64,000 bases of DNA, from NCBI GenBank assembly GCA_017307865.1, contig JAFKGE010000044.1, forward strand, positions 1 to 64,000. Reading direction: 5' to 3'. The position numbers and the translations under genes are program-made. Numbering within the stretch: position 1 is the first letter of the stretch; each line of letters begins with the position of its first letter. Positions 1-8,746 of the stretch are shown in pieces. The stretch comes from Burkholderiales bacterium. GTDB lineage: Bacteria; Pseudomonadota; Gammaproteobacteria; Burkholderiales; Burkholderiaceae_C. Under the pieces are notes generated by a model, which searched no databases, was not told where the DNA came from, and saw only the letters and a list, made by a program, of their open reading frames with translations.

Positions 1-31
1 CCTCGTTTGGGTCACTCAGAACACCCTCAGG

Positions 32-148
32 TGTCCGCCATCAAAATGGAATGCTGTCCGCCATCACCGTGGAACGGTGTCCGCCATGACGGTGGAACTC
101 TGTCCGCCATCAGCGTGGAATCGTGTCCGCCATCGCGTGGAATACGCA
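32..148. mobile_element. Iterated 23-bp repeats, probable IS21-type element end
   Basis: The decamer TGTCCGCCAT (or a one-base variant) starts at 32, 55, 78, 101 and 124, an exact 23-bp period, and each unit continues into a TGGAA-like block. Iterated transposase-binding repeats of about 20 bp and a CA-3' terminus are features of IS21-family ends; a plausible CA terminus is at 147-148. The repeats stop where homology to a copG-type gene begins, so they look like the inner end of an element lying left of the window. No transposase is visible, so the family assignment is inference. Confidence 0.55.
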
Positions 149-361
149 TTCGTGCGCTACTTCCTCACCGTCAGCACGCCGGTACCGGAAGCGCATCAGG
201 AAGCGGCCAAGGCCCAGGGCAAAGCCCGCTTCGAGCAGTTCATCGAGCAGTTGGGCCGCCACTTGCTGCGCGGCCGCAGCCTGGTCAAGGACGTGGTTCA
301 AGAGATCCAGCCGGATGCGGCGAAGCTGGCGCAGGCCGCCCTGCAGGAGGACGGATCATGA
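146..361 (+). pseudogene. copG-type regulator, 5'-truncated remnant
   Basis: The frame from about 146 to the TGA at 361 encodes the C-terminal part (about 70 residues, beginning AFVRYFLTVSTPVPEAH) of the CopG/ribbon-helix-helix protein that normally sits just before trbB in Tn4371-like conjugation clusters. The N-terminal DNA-binding part is missing and is replaced by the 23-bp repeat block to the left. Its stop overlaps the trbB start (ATGA at 358-361), so translational coupling to trbB may survive if an upstream start in the IS end (for example ATG 77, in frame) is used. Loss of the DNA-binding half would remove its regulatory function. Confidence 0.7.
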
Positions 362-1473
362 GCGGCGCCCGGTCGCCCGAAGGCGCTCAGCACCTCAGTG
401 CGCAGCACGAAGGTACCTCGGTGAGCGCCGTCCCCAAGCTGCCGCCTGAGTTTCGGCCGGAGCCTCCACGTTCGTCCGCCGCCACCTCGCTGGACCGCCG
501 CATTCGCATGCTGCGCACCGCCATGGGTCCGCTGATCGCCGCTGCGCTGGAAGACCCGGACGTGCTGGAGATCATGCTCAACCCGGACGGCTCGCTGTGG
601 ATCGACCGGCTCTCGTCTGGCCGATCATCCATGGGCGTGTCGCTCACCGAGGCCGATGGCGAACGCATCATCCGGCTGGTCGCCGCGCACGTCGGCACCG
701 AAGTGCATCGAGGTCAGCCGCTGCTGACCGCCGAGCTGCCGGAAACCGGCGAGCGCTTCGAGGGCATCCTGCCGCCCGCCGCGCCCGGCCCAGCCTTCGC
801 ACTGCGCAAGCGCGCCGTGAGCATCATCGGTCTGGATCGCTATGTCGCCGACGGCATCCTGACTGCGGATCAGGCGGACTTCCTTCGCCACGCCGTGCGC
901 GAGCGCCAGAACATCCTGATTGCCGGTGGCACCAGCACCGGCAAGACCACGCTGGCCAACGCCTTGCTGGCCGAGATCGCCGCCACTGGCGACCGCGTGC
1001 TGGTGCTCGAAGACACGGTGGAGCTTCAATGCGTCGCTCGCGACCACGTGCCGCTGCGCACCCGCGCGGGCGTGGTGTCGATGGCAGAGCTTGTGCGCGC
1101 CACGATGCGCCTGCGACCTGATCGCGTGATCGTCGGCGAGGTGCGCGGTGGCGAAGCACTGGACCTCATCAAGGTCTGGGGCACAGGCCACCCCGGTGGC
1201 ATCGCCACGATCCACGCCAGTTCCGCGCATGGCGCCTTGCTGCGCCTGGAGCAACTGATCCTCGAAGTCGCCTTGACCCCACCGCGCGCGCTGATCGCCG
1301 AGGCGGTGAACGTCGTGGTCTTCATCGCCGGCCGGGGTCGCGCCCGGCACGTCCAGACCATCACTCGCATCGTCGGCTTCGACGTTCACGGCTACCAGCT
1401 CGACGATGTGCTCACGCCACCGCTTCCGACCCTTTCACTGCCTTCCTCAACCACCCCCGGAGAACTGCCATGA
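358..1473 (+). CDS. trbB: TrbB, conjugal transfer ATPase (VirB11 family)
   Basis: This is a hexameric traffic ATPase of the mating-pair apparatus, acting at the cytoplasmic face of the inner membrane. The 371-residue product has a Walker A motif GGTSTGKTT, a Walker B-like segment RVIVGEVRGGEALD and the His box GHPGGIATIHASS expected of VirB11/TrbB proteins. The start at 358 follows a GGAGG at 346-350 and overlaps the copG remnant stop; the open frame further upstream has no homology. It is the first intact gene of a tightly packed trb operon and overlaps trbC by 4 bp. Confidence 0.95.
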   Translation: MSGARSPEGAQHLSAQHEGTSVSAVPKLPPEFRPEPPRSSAATSLDRRIRMLRTAMGPLIAAALEDPDVLEIMLNPDGSLWIDRLSSGRSSMGVSLTEADGERIIRLVAAHVGTEVHRGQPLLTAELPETGERFEGILPPAAPGPAFALRKRAVSIIGLDRYVADGILTADQADFLRHAVRERQNILIAGGTSTGKTTLANALLAEIAATGDRVLVLEDTVELQCVARDHVPLRTRAGVVSMAELVRATMRLRPDRVIVGEVRGGEALDLIKVWGTGHPGGIATIHASSAHGALLRLEQLILEVALTPPRALIAEAVNVVVFIAGRGRARHVQTITRIVGFDVHGYQLDDVLTPPLPTLSLPSSTTPGELP

Positions 1474-1856
1474 CGCATGCCCATATCCCTGCCTTCCGTA
1501 CTTCCGTAATTCCGCATCCGCGGCTCCAGTCGCGACTCCGTTTCCTGTGGCGGCCAGCACAACAAGGCCTGCTGCTGGGCGTCTTGATGCTGTGCATGGC
1601 GACGACCGCGCAAGCGGCGGGTTCCAGCATGCCCTGGGAAGGGCCGCTGACCTCCATCCTCGAATCGATCCAGGGACCGGTGGCGCGGATCGTGGCGGTG
1701 ATCATCATCATTTCCACCGGGCTGGCACTGGCGTTCGGCGACACCAGCGGCGGGTTTCGCAAGCTGATCCAGATCGTGTTCGGCCTGTCCATCGCCTTCG
1801 CCGCATCGAGCTTCTTCCTGTCGTTCTTCAGCTTCTCGGGCGGGGCCGTCGTATGA
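1470..1856 (+). CDS. trbC: TrbC, conjugative pilin precursor (VirB2 family)
   Basis: This is the major pilin subunit precursor of the conjugative pilus. The 128-residue product has a long N-terminal leader with a hydrophobic segment ending in AQA (about residues 33-49), followed by two hydrophobic helices (about 70-90 and 98-120), as in TrbC/VirB2 pilins. It overlaps trbB and trbD by 4 bp each, so translation is probably coupled. The first 25 residues are unusually polar and the true start could be slightly downstream. Confidence 0.88.
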   Translation: MTHAHIPAFRTSVIPHPRLQSRLRFLWRPAQQGLLLGVLMLCMATTAQAAGSSMPWEGPLTSILESIQGPVARIVAVIIIISTGLALAFGDTSGGFRKLIQIVFGLSIAFAASSFFLSFFSFSGGAVV

Positions 1857-2137
1857 GTGCGACGACCAATGGTCGCGGCGAGTTCGCACCGGGCTTCGAG
1901 GTACCGCTGCATCGCTCGCTGACCGAGCCGATCCTGCTGGGCGGCGCGCCGCGCACCGTGGCAATCGCCAACGGCACGCTGGCCGCCGCCGTCGGGCTGG
2001 GCCTGCAACTGTGGATTCCCGGCCTGGTGCTCTGGATCGTCGGCCATTCGCTGGCGGTCTGGGGCGCACGGCTCGATCCGCAGTTCATGGCTGTGTTCGC
2101 CCGGCACATCAAGCACAAGCCCCTTCTCGATGTGTAG
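1853..2137 (+). CDS. trbD: TrbD, conjugal transfer membrane protein (VirB3 family)
   Basis: This is a short inner-membrane component that pairs with the TrbE ATPase in type IV secretion systems. The 94-residue product has the VirB3-like opening FEVPLHRSLTEPILLGG, then a hydrophobic hairpin (about residues 38-70), and ends in a basic tail. It starts at ATG 1853 inside the trbC stop (ATGA) and lies 21 bp before trbE. Confidence 0.9.
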   Translation: MSATTNGRGEFAPGFEVPLHRSLTEPILLGGAPRTVAIANGTLAAAVGLGLQLWIPGLVLWIVGHSLAVWGARLDPQFMAVFARHIKHKPLLDV

Positions 2138-2158
2138 TGGACGTGTGAGGACATTGCC

Positions 2159-4621
2159 ATGATGAATCTCGCGGAGTATCGCAAGCGGCCTGCCTTGCTG
2201 GCCGACTGGCTGCCCTGGGCGGGCCTCGTCGCGCCGGGCGTGGTGCTGAACAAGGATGGATCTTTTCAGCGCACGGCCCGCTTTCGCGGACCGGACCTGG
2301 ACAGCGCGACGCAGGGCGAGTTGATCGCCACGTCAGCACGGCTCAACAACGCGCTGCGCCGGTTGGGTTCGGGTTGGGCCTTGTTCGTGGAAACCGAGCG
2401 GCGCGCCGCCGCAGGCTACCCTCGCTCGGAGTTCCCCGAGCCTTTGTCGTGGCTGGTGGACGAAGAACGCCGAGCTTCGTTCGAGGAAGACCACAGCCAC
2501 TTCGAGAGCAGTTACCACCTGACGCTGGTGTACCTGCCGGCCGAGGAATCCCGCGCCCGTGCCGCCAAGCTGCTGTACGAGAACACCCCGCAAGGCGGCG
2601 TGGACTGGCGCGAGCGGCTGGAGACCTTCATGTCGGAGACGGATCGCTTCTTCGATCTGCTCGATGGCGTGATGCCGGAGATCGCCTGGCTGGACGACAG
2701 CCAGACACTGACTTACCTGCACGCCACCGTTTCGACGCGGCGCTACCGCGTCGGCGTGCCGGAACATCCCTTCCACATCGACGCCTTGCTGGCCGACTGC
2801 GCGCTGGTAGGCGGCCTGGCGCCGATGCTGGGCGACCAGCACCTGCGCGTGGCGTCGGTGCGGGGCTTCCCGACCTCGACCTGGCCGGGCTTGTTGGACG
2901 ACCTGAACCGCCTGGGCTTCGCCTACCGCTGGTCCACGCGCTTCCTGTGCATGGACAAGGCCGAATCGGAGAAGGAGCTGGGGCGCTTGCGCCGCCAGTG
3001 GTTCGCCAAGCGCAAGAACGTCGTGGCCTTGCTGCGCGAGACCATCTTCCAGCAGGAAAGTCCGCTGGTCGATACAGATGCGTCGAACAAGGCATCGGAC
3101 GCCGATGCGGCCCTGCAGGAACTGGGCAGCGATCAGGTGGCCTTCGGCTATGTCACGGCCACCGTGACGGTGCTCGATCCCCATCCAGCAGCAGCCGACG
3201 AGAAGCTGCGCCGGGTGGAGCGCGTCATCCAGGGCCGCGGCTTCGTCACCATTCCCGAGACCTTGAACGCGGTCGATGCGTGGCTGTCGTCCATCCCGGG
3301 AAACGCCTACGCCAACGTCCGCCAGCCCATCATCTCGACACTGAACCTGGCGCACCTGATGCCGGTATCGGCGGTGTGGGCCGGGCCGGAGAAGAACGTG
3401 CATCTCGACGGCCCGCCACTGATCGTCACCCGCACCGATGGCGCGACGCCGTTTCGGCTGGTGACGCACATCGGCGACGTGGGTCATACCTTGGTGGTCG
3501 GGCCGACGGGCATGGGCAAGTCGGTATTGCTTGCGACGCTGGCCATGCAGTTCCGCCGCTATGCCGGATCGCGTATTTTCGTCTTCGACATGGGGCGCTC
3601 AATGCGCGCCACCATCCTGGGACTGGGTGGCGAGCAGTACGACCTGGGCACCGACGGCGACATCGCGTTCCAGCCGTTGGCGCGCATCGATCAAGAGCGC
3701 TACCGCACCTGGGCCGCCGAATGGCTGGAAGGTCGGCTGCTGCATGAGGGCGCAACAGTTGGCCCCGACGAGAGGGCTGCGATCTGGTCGGCGTTGGGCA
3801 GCTTGTCGGGCGCGCCGGTGGAACAACGCACGCTGACCGGCTTGTCCGTTCTGTTGCAGAGCAACGCGCTGCGCCAGGCCTTGCAGCCCTATGTGCTGGG
3901 CGGCGCCCACGGCAAGCTGCTGGATGCGGATTCGGATCGCCTGGGCTCGGGTTCTGTGCAGTGCTTCGAGATGGAAGAGCTGATGCACAGCAAGGCGGCT
4001 GTACTGGCCGTGCTGGGCTATCTGTTCGCACGCTTCGATGAACGCTTCGACGGCGCGCCGACCTTGCTGATCCTTGACGAGGCCTGGCTGTTCCTCGATG
4101 ACCCGGTATTTTCCGCACGCATCCGGCAGTGGCTCAAGACCCTGCGCAAGAAGAACGTCAGCGTGATTTTTGCCACGCAGTCGCTGGCCGACATTCAGAA
4201 CTCGTCCATTGCACCCGCCATCGTGGAGAGCTGCGCGAGCCGCATTTTCCTGCCGAACCCGCAGGCGACCGAACCCCAGATCAGGACGATCTACGAAGGC
4301 TTCGGTCTCAATCGCCGGCAGATCGACATCGTTGCCGAGGCGGTGCCCAAGCGCGACTACTACTACCAGTCGCGGCTGGGCAACCGGCTATTCGACCTGG
4401 ATCTGGGGCCGGTGGCGCTGGCCTTTGCCGCCGCTTCGTCACCGCAGGATCAGCGTGACATCGACGCGGTGCGCGATGGCGTTTCGTCTTCCGCTGCGTC
4501 CTCCGCTTCGCCGTCCAGTTTCGCAGCCGCCTGGCTGCGCCATCGCGGCCTCGACTGGGCCGCCGATCTTGTTCCGTCCGTTCCATCCCCTTCGTCCATT
4601 CCACAGGAGCACACGCCATGA
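2159..4621 (+). CDS. trbE: TrbE, conjugal transfer ATPase (VirB4 family)
   Basis: This is the large VirB4-type ATPase that powers pilus assembly and substrate transfer. The 820-residue product is full length for the family. It has an N-terminal CagE/TrbE domain, Walker A GPTGMGKSVLL near residue 450, and Walker B LLILDEAWLFLDD near residue 640. Two adjacent ATG codons (2159 and 2162) are possible starts. The stop overlaps the trbJ start by 4 bp. Confidence 0.96.
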   Translation: MMNLAEYRKRPALLADWLPWAGLVAPGVVLNKDGSFQRTARFRGPDLDSATQGELIATSARLNNALRRLGSGWALFVETERRAAAGYPRSEFPEPLSWLVDEERRASFEEDHSHFESSYHLTLVYLPAEESRARAAKLLYENTPQGGVDWRERLETFMSETDRFFDLLDGVMPEIAWLDDSQTLTYLHATVSTRRYRVGVPEHPFHIDALLADCALVGGLAPMLGDQHLRVASVRGFPTSTWPGLLDDLNRLGFAYRWSTRFLCMDKAESEKELGRLRRQWFAKRKNVVALLRETIFQQESPLVDTDASNKASDADAALQELGSDQVAFGYVTATVTVLDPHPAAADEKLRRVERVIQGRGFVTIPETLNAVDAWLSSIPGNAYANVRQPIISTLNLAHLMPVSAVWAGPEKNVHLDGPPLIVTRTDGATPFRLVTHIGDVGHTLVVGPTGMGKSVLLATLAMQFRRYAGSRIFVFDMGRSMRATILGLGGEQYDLGTDGDIAFQPLARIDQERYRTWAAEWLEGRLLHEGATVGPDERAAIWSALGSLSGAPVEQRTLTGLSVLLQSNALRQALQPYVLGGAHGKLLDADSDRLGSGSVQCFEMEELMHSKAAVLAVLGYLFARFDERFDGAPTLLILDEAWLFLDDPVFSARIRQWLKTLRKKNVSVIFATQSLADIQNSSIAPAIVESCASRIFLPNPQATEPQIRTIYEGFGLNRRQIDIVAEAVPKRDYYYQSRLGNRLFDLDLGPVALAFAAASSPQDQRDIDAVRDGVSSSAASSASPSSFAAAWLRHRGLDWAADLVPSVPSPSSIPQEHTP

Positions 4622-5346
4622 AGAAGACCTTGCTTGCCCTTGCCGCCGCCGCGCTGCTGGGCGCCTTGCCCGTCGCCCATGCGCAATGGGTGGTGATCGA
4701 CCCCACGAACCTGGCGCAGAACATCATGACCGCCTCCAACACGCTACGGCAGATCAACAATCAGATCACCCAGCTCCAGAACGAAGCGCAGATGCTGATG
4801 AACCAGGCGCGCAATCTGGCGAAGCTCGACTTCGATGTGGTCAACCGCCTGCGCTCCACGCTGGCAACCACCGAACGCCTGATCGCCGAGGCGCAGGGGC
4901 TGGCCTACGACGTGCAGAACATGGACCGGGAGTTCGTCCGGCTGTACCCGGACCAATACGCTGCCACCGTCAGTGGCGACCGCATGGCACAGGATGCCCG
5001 CCAGCGCTGGAAGCACACGCTCGACGGCCTGCACACCGCCATGCGGATGCAGGCGCAGGTGTCACAGAACCTGGCCTCCGACGAAGGCGTGCTGGCCGAT
5101 CTGGTGAGCCGCAGCCAGTCGGCCACCGGTGCGCTGCAGGCGGCGCAGGCGACGAACCAGCTCCTGGCCTTGCAGGCGAAGCAGTCGATCCAAGCGCAGC
5201 AGTTGCAGATCACACAGGACCGCGCGGCCTCGCTGGAATTGGCTCGGCAAGCGGCGGCAACCGAACGTGCCCGCGAGGTGCGGCGGCGCTTCATCGGCAC
5301 CGGCACGCCGTACACGCCGCATGCCGTCGATTTCTACGGCAACTGA
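4618..5346 (+). CDS. trbJ: TrbJ, periplasmic conjugal transfer protein (VirB5-like)
   Basis: This is a minor pilus-associated periplasmic component. The 242-residue product begins with a clear Sec signal peptide (KKTLLALAAAALLGALPVAHA, cleavage after AHA). The rest is a glutamine- and alanine-rich helical body with coiled-coil character (about residues 35-75 and 130-210), as expected of P-type TrbJ. It is preceded by a 4-bp overlap with trbE and followed 10 bp later by the TrbK-like lipoprotein gene. Confidence 0.92.
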   Translation: MKKTLLALAAAALLGALPVAHAQWVVIDPTNLAQNIMTASNTLRQINNQITQLQNEAQMLMNQARNLAKLDFDVVNRLRSTLATTERLIAEAQGLAYDVQNMDREFVRLYPDQYAATVSGDRMAQDARQRWKHTLDGLHTAMRMQAQVSQNLASDEGVLADLVSRSQSATGALQAAQATNQLLALQAKQSIQAQQLQITQDRAASLELARQAAATERAREVRRRFIGTGTPYTPHAVDFYGN

Positions 5347-5356
5347 AGGGCATGCC

Positions 5357-5659
5357 ATGAAGCCCCTCTCCTCCGTGGTCACGATGGTCGCGTTGCTGGT
5401 GCTGGCGGGTTGCAAGCCATCGGCAACGGCCGATGGCATTGATGCGCTGGCGGCCGATCCAACGCGGCTCAAGGCTGTTCGCCAGCAATGCCAGGCGGAT
5501 CGTGCGAAGGCGGGGGAGCCCGTTTGTCAGGCGGCGGCCGAAGCCTTCCGCCGCCGCTTTTTTGCCGGGACGGCCGGCCCCGATGAATACCGGACGCTTT
5601 CCGACCTGCCGCCGATTCCGCCGAGCTTCGATGAACCTATCGCGAGGGATGTGCCATGA
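5357..5659 (+). CDS. trbK: TrbK/EexN-like entry-exclusion lipoprotein
   Basis: This is a small lipoprotein of 100 residues with the lipobox LAGC (Cys near residue 19). In conjugation operons the gene between trbJ and trbL usually encodes the entry-exclusion lipoprotein that blocks uptake from cells carrying the same element. Position, size and lipobox support TrbK/EexN; sequence conservation in this family is low, so the exclusion role is inferred. It starts at ATG 5357 and overlaps trbL by 4 bp. Confidence 0.75.
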   Translation: MKPLSSVVTMVALLVLAGCKPSATADGIDALAADPTRLKAVRQQCQADRAKAGEPVCQAAAEAFRRRFFAGTAGPDEYRTLSDLPPIPPSFDEPIARDVP

Positions 5660-7032
5660 ACGATGTGACGGTCATCGACCGATTCCTCAACGTCTTCTCG
5701 ACCTACATCGATTCCGGCTTCGGATTGCTGGGTGGCGAAGTCGCCTTCTTGACCGCCACGCTGGTGGTGATCGACATGACCTTGGCCGGTCTGTTCTGGG
5801 CCATGAGCCATGCGTCGGGCCAGGGTGACGACATCATGGGCAAGCTCATCAAGAAGGTGCTGTACGTCGGTGCCTTCGCCTACATCATCGGCAACTTCAA
5901 CATGCTGGCGGGGATCGTGTTCCGGTCCTTCGCCGGGTTAGGACTGGTGGCGTCGGGCTCGACCATCACGCAGGCGGAGTTCCTGCAACCCGGCAGGCTG
6001 GCCAAGGTGGGCATCGATGCCGGCGCGCCGATTCTGGAGCAGATCGGCGAGATGGCTGGCTTCCCCGAGGTGTTCGTGAACCTCGATCCCATCGTGGTGA
6101 TGTTCCTGGCCTGGCTGGTGGTGGTGATGAGTTTCTTCGTGCTGGCGATCCAGCTCTTCATCACGCTGATCGAATTCAAGCTGACCACGCTCGCCGGCTT
6201 CGTGCTGGTGCCGTTCGCGCTCTGGAACAAGACCTCGTTCCTGGCGGAGAAGGTCTTGGGCAACGTGGTGTCCTCGGGCATCAAGGTGCTGGTGCTGGCG
6301 GTGATCGTCGGCATCGGTACCGGCTTGTTCGCCGAGTTCCAGGTGACGCCCGACGAACCCTCCATTGATCACGCGCTGGTGGTGATGCTGGCATCGCTCA
6401 CGCTGCTGGCGCTGGGGATCTTCGGGCCGGGTGTCGCCACCGGTCTGGTGTCCGGTGCGCCGCAGTTGGGTGCTGGCGCGGCCGCTGGCACGGCCCTGGG
6501 GGTGGCCGGCACCGCCGTCGCCGTGGGCGCGGCGGCGACCGGCGTAGGCAGTGCCGTCGTGGCCGGTGCACGCATGGCGCCGGCTGCCGCCAGGATGGCG
6601 GCGAGCGGCGCCCGCGCCGCGTCTTCCACGGCCAGCAGTGCGAAGTCAGCGTTCCAGGCCGGCTCCGCGGGTGCGGGCGGCGGGATCAAGGGCGCAGCTG
6701 CTGGCCTGGGCAACGTCGCCAAGACCGGCGCGCAGTCGGTCGGGCAGAAGGTCGCCGCCGGCGCTCAGTCGATGAAGGCGCGGGCTGCCGCTGCCATCCA
6801 GCCGAACGCCCCTGCATCCGCTGCGGGTGCAGCGAGTGCTGCCGGCGGCCCAGCCGCCCAAGGCGGCGCCGAAGCAACCCCCACCAACACCGAGCAACCC
6901 GCGTGGGCCAAGCGCCTGCATCGCAAGCAGCAGATCAGCCATGCCGCTTCGACCGTCGCCCACACGCTGCGCGGTGGGGACGGCGGTGGTTCCGGCTCCG
7001 CGCCCAGTCTGCGCGATCCCTCGGATTCCTAA
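5656..7032 (+). CDS. trbL: TrbL, P-type conjugal transfer inner-membrane protein
   Basis: This is a polytopic inner-membrane channel component (VirB6-like). The 458-residue product has about five to six hydrophobic segments in the first 270 residues. A long alanine/glycine/serine-rich tail (about 275-420) and a polar C-terminus follow, which is the typical TrbL layout. The low-complexity tail is coding. It overlaps the trbK-like gene by 4 bp and precedes trbF by 12 bp, with an AAGGAG at 7030-7035. Confidence 0.93.
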   Translation: MNDVTVIDRFLNVFSTYIDSGFGLLGGEVAFLTATLVVIDMTLAGLFWAMSHASGQGDDIMGKLIKKVLYVGAFAYIIGNFNMLAGIVFRSFAGLGLVASGSTITQAEFLQPGRLAKVGIDAGAPILEQIGEMAGFPEVFVNLDPIVVMFLAWLVVVMSFFVLAIQLFITLIEFKLTTLAGFVLVPFALWNKTSFLAEKVLGNVVSSGIKVLVLAVIVGIGTGLFAEFQVTPDEPSIDHALVVMLASLTLLALGIFGPGVATGLVSGAPQLGAGAAAGTALGVAGTAVAVGAAATGVGSAVVAGARMAPAAARMAASGARAASSTASSAKSAFQAGSAGAGGGIKGAAAGLGNVAKTGAQSVGQKVAAGAQSMKARAAAAIQPNAPASAAGAASAAGGPAAQGGAEATPTNTEQPAWAKRLHRKQQISHAASTVAHTLRGGDGGGSGSAPSLRDPSDS

Positions 7033-7044
7033 GGAGAAGACTTC

Positions 7045-7749
7045 ATGCGATTCAAACGACCTCAGGTGCGTTACGCGGACACGCCGCAGCCCGCCACTCC
7101 GTACCAATCCGCCGAACAGGTCTGGGACGACCGTATCGGTTCGTCTCGCGTGCAAGCGAAGAACTGGCGGCTGATGGCCTTTGGCTGCCTGGCGCTCGCA
7201 TTGCTGATGGCCGGTGGCCTGGTCTGGCGTTCGGCGCAGTCCATCGTCACGCCCTTCGTCGTGGAGGTGGACAGCGGTGGGCAGGTGCGGGCCGTGGGAG
7301 AGGCGGCCACGCCGTACAAGCCCAACGACGCGCAAACGGCGCATCACCTGGCGCGCTTCGTCACGCTGGTGCGCTCACTGTCCATCGATCCCATCGTCGT
7401 GCGACAGAACTGGCTCGATGCCTATGACTACACCACCGACCGCGGCGCGGCGGTGCTCAACGACTACGCGCGCGTGAACGATCCCTTCGCCCGCGTGGGC
7501 AAGGAGTCGGTGACGGTCCAGATCACCAGCATCGTGCGCGCCAGCGATGCGTCGTTCAACGTGCGCTGGACCGAGCGCCGCTATGTCAACGGCGCAGCCG
7601 CTGGGCTGGAACGGTGGACGGCGGTGGTCTCCATCGTCCTGCAGACGCCGCGCACCGAGGAGCGCCTGCGCCGCAATCCGCTGGGCATCTACGTCAATGG
7701 GTTGTCGTGGAGCCGTGAACTCGATTCTTCCGAAGGAACCAAGCCATGA
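7045..7749 (+). CDS. trbF: TrbF, conjugal transfer protein (VirB8 family)
   Basis: This is a bitopic inner-membrane protein that nucleates the core complex. The 234-residue product has a cytoplasmic N-terminus, a single transmembrane helix (about residues 38-60), and a periplasmic VirB8-like domain. That domain includes NWLDAYDYTTDRGAAVLNDYA and the C-terminal NPLGIYVNGLSWSREL, both typical of TrbF. Its stop overlaps the trbG start by 4 bp. Confidence 0.94.
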   Translation: MRFKRPQVRYADTPQPATPYQSAEQVWDDRIGSSRVQAKNWRLMAFGCLALALLMAGGLVWRSAQSIVTPFVVEVDSGGQVRAVGEAATPYKPNDAQTAHHLARFVTLVRSLSIDPIVVRQNWLDAYDYTTDRGAAVLNDYARVNDPFARVGKESVTVQITSIVRASDASFNVRWTERRYVNGAAAGLERWTAVVSIVLQTPRTEERLRRNPLGIYVNGLSWSRELDSSEGTKP

Positions 7750-8744
7750 AACCCTCTTTGCGCATTTACGTATTCGTGTCTCTGCTTGCCGCCCTTGTAG
7801 GTTGCGCCACGCAGGGCAAACCGCCGCCGACCATCACGCTTGATGAGCCGGTCGCGGCACAGGCGTTGCCCGAGCTGCCCAGGCCCATCGAGGTGGTCAC
7901 CGTGCCGGAACCACTGGCGCTGCCGGCGCAGCTCAAGCCGCTGCCTTTGGCGCCGGAAGCCGTCGTCGTGCCGGAGCCTGCCGACGAGAAAGTCCGGGTT
8001 TCGCGCGCCAATCAGGAAGCCCGTATGGCGCCCACCCGCGAGGGCTACGTCAATGCGATTCAGGTGTGGCCGTTCACCGATGGCGCGCTGTACCAGGTCT
8101 ATGCGAGTCCGGGCCGGGTGACGGTCGTGTCGTTGCAGCCTGGTGAGGAGCTGGTGACGGTCGCCGCTGGCGACACGGTGCGCTGGATCGTGGGCGACAC
8201 GTCCAGCGGCGCGGGCGCCGACCTGCGTGTGAGCGTGCTGGTCAAGCCCACGCGAAGCAATCTGAAGACCAATTTGGTCATCACCACCAGTCGGCGTACC
8301 TACCTGATCGAGTTGACCTCGACCGAGAAAGCCTGGATGGCGTCGGTGTCCTGGGACTATCCGAAGGACCGCATGCTGGCGTTGCAGCGCCAGTCGCAGG
8401 CGGCACAGGTTGCCGCGCCGGTGGATGCCGGTCTGTCGCTGGAGCGTATTCGCTTTCGCTACGCGATCTCGGGCAGCAACCCGTCGTGGAAGCCGCTGCG
8501 CGCCTTCGATGATGGCGAGAAGGTCTACATACAGTTTCCCGGCGGCATTGCGCAGGGCGAGCTGCCGCCGCTGTTCGTGATCGGCGCGCAAGGCGATGGG
8601 CAGCTCGTGAACTACCGCTTCCGCTCGCCGTACTACATCGTGGACAGGCTGTTCGGCGCGGCCGAACTTCGCTTGGGCGCAGACAAGGGCGACGTGGTGC
8701 GCATCGAGCGAACGGACGGGGTCTCTGGAGCGCGGAGGAACTGA
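7746..8744 (+). CDS. trbG: TrbG, conjugal transfer protein (VirB9 family), lipobox-bearing
   Basis: This is an outer-membrane-associated core-complex component. The 332-residue product starts with a hydrophobic leader ending in the lipobox LVGC (Cys near residue 20), then a proline-rich linker and the VirB9/CagX domain (for example VWPFTDGALYQVYASPG and the C-terminal YYIVDRLFGAAELRLG). No separate trbH lipoprotein gene is present in this operon, so lipidation of TrbG may supply the outer-membrane anchor; that is inference. Confidence 0.93.
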   Translation: MKPSLRIYVFVSLLAALVGCATQGKPPPTITLDEPVAAQALPELPRPIEVVTVPEPLALPAQLKPLPLAPEAVVVPEPADEKVRVSRANQEARMAPTREGYVNAIQVWPFTDGALYQVYASPGRVTVVSLQPGEELVTVAAGDTVRWIVGDTSSGAGADLRVSVLVKPTRSNLKTNLVITTSRRTYLIELTSTEKAWMASVSWDYPKDRMLALQRQSQAAQVAAPVDAGLSLERIRFRYAISGSNPSWKPLRAFDDGEKVYIQFPGGIAQGELPPLFVIGAQGDGQLVNYRFRSPYYIVDRLFGAAELRLGADKGDVVRIERTDGVSGARRN

Positions 8745-8746
8745 CC

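Noticed and set aside
32-148. 23-bp repeats as a CRISPR array
   Set aside because: The period equals the repeat itself, with no separate variable spacers of about 30 bp, and there are no cas genes; the pattern fits a transposon end.
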